From NCBI GenBank assembly GCA_045639525.1, contig JAZUDI010000038.1:1-34369 (forward strand): a stretch of 34,369 bases of DNA, read 5' to 3'. This DNA is from UBA1181 sp045639525 (GTDB lineage Bacteria > Bacteroidota > Bacteroidia > Bacteroidales > Paludibacteraceae). The position numbers and the translations under genes were made by a program. The notes under the pieces are model-generated. The model saw nothing but the letters and a program-made list of their open reading frames with translations. It did no database searches and was not told the DNA's origin. Shown in pieces: positions 34,216 to 34,369 of the stretch (position 1 is its first letter; every line of letters begins with the position of its first letter).

Positions 34216-34287
34216 TCAACTTGTTGCCACGCCGGTGATAGCCATTACAGCCATCGCCAAACCTACCATTCTTACAACTTTCTTCAT
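34216..34287 (-). other. Lipoprotein signal leader of the adaptor with in-frame TGA at the lipobox Cys
   Basis: ATG at 34287 begins MKKVVRMVGLAMAVMAITG, then VATS, and codon 24 is TGA (34218-34216) where the lipobox Cys (VATS-C-GKK) is expected. A single base change from TGC or TGT would restore a classic lipoprotein adaptor. TGA terminates other genes here. A 6-bp stem (GAGGCA at 34217-34212 with TGCCTC at 34189-34184, 22-nt loop) lies directly at the TGA but may be coincidence. Confidence 0.85.
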
Positions 34288-34315
34288 TTGTATATCTATT
34301 TTAATTATTTACGGA

Positions 34316-34369
34316 TTATTTATTAAGCAACACCTTCAAATTGACATAAGCGGTAACCATATCCATCAA
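34316..34369 (-). CDS. C-terminal end of a TolC-family outer membrane protein (partial)
   Basis: The last 17 codons and TAA stop of a gene entering from the right: LMDMVTAYVNLKVLLNK. The ending ...YVNLKVLLNK resembles the usual C-terminus of TolC/NodT outer-membrane efflux proteins (ALVNLKVALGK-like). It lies 28 nt before the adaptor ATG, giving the usual tolC-adaptor-pump order. Identification rests on context and this short tail. Confidence 0.6.
   Translation of the reverse strand: MMDMVTAYVNLKVLLNK

Noticed and set aside
34184..34218. Stem directly at the adaptor TGA as a SECIS element
   Set aside because: Only 6 bp with a 22-nt purine-rich loop and no bulged U or GU-containing apical loop of the bacterial type; kept only as a side note to the TGA finding.
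1..34369. Alternative genetic code with TGA as sense codon
   Set aside because: TGA ends the hydroxyacid dehydrogenase at 3246 and pssA at 23461 in natural positions, including ATGA overlaps, and no other conserved gene here contains an in-frame TGA.

Overview
The window looks like a chromosomal segment of a Bacteroidetes bacterium, most likely Bacteroidales. The protein families fit (67-kDa-type SppA, the NHQNxxxD acyltransferase, exported proteins with short signal peptides, a large Cys/Ig-rich surface protein), and so do promoter-like sites of the Bacteroidetes form TTTG - 19/20 nt - TAnnTTTG. Most genes lie on the minus strand in a few long runs; the species cannot be named from sequence alone. 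TGA is a normal stop here (for example at the ends of the hydroxyacid dehydrogenase and pssA).

Layout, left to right. (1) 1-3007: N-terminal 1,002 residues of a very large secreted, Ig-like surface protein running off the left edge, with a sharp base-composition break near 550. (2) 8867 down to 3246: CPA2 antiporter, PlsC-like acyltransferase, ruvB and a D-2-hydroxyacid dehydrogenase, all co-directional. (3) 15439 down to 9158: exported thioredoxin-fold protein, glycerate-kinase-like kinase, a terminator-like hairpin, an Uup-type ABC-F ATPase and a DPP-IV-like S9 peptidase, closed by a 12-bp hairpin. (4) 15498-19590: a more accessory plus-strand stretch with a lipoprotein nitroreductase, GGGCGAAT palindromic repeats, a RhuM-family gene and a higBA toxin-antitoxin pair; a MATE exporter lies opposite. 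(5) 29206 down to 19729: an envelope operon with a recognisable promoter and terminator, encoding a giant exported charged-helix protein, CdsA, Psd, PssA, SppA, LpxK and purine nucleoside phosphorylase. (6) 34369 down to 29590: a tripartite RND efflux operon (TolC end, adaptor, AcrB-like pump) ending with a small P-II-like gene and a structured 3' region.

How the parts fit. CdsA, PssA and Psd are successive steps from phosphatidic acid to phosphatidylethanolamine. LpxK finishes lipid IVA and SppA clears signal peptides, so the operon is an envelope-building unit. Its first gene encodes a very long helical protein of unknown role.

The two most striking observations are these. First, the RND adaptor gene carries an in-frame TGA exactly at the codon expected to encode the lipobox cysteine. 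Second, the giant helix protein contains four gap-free 54-residue repeats whose Tyr and Trp residues fall on one face of an alpha helix.
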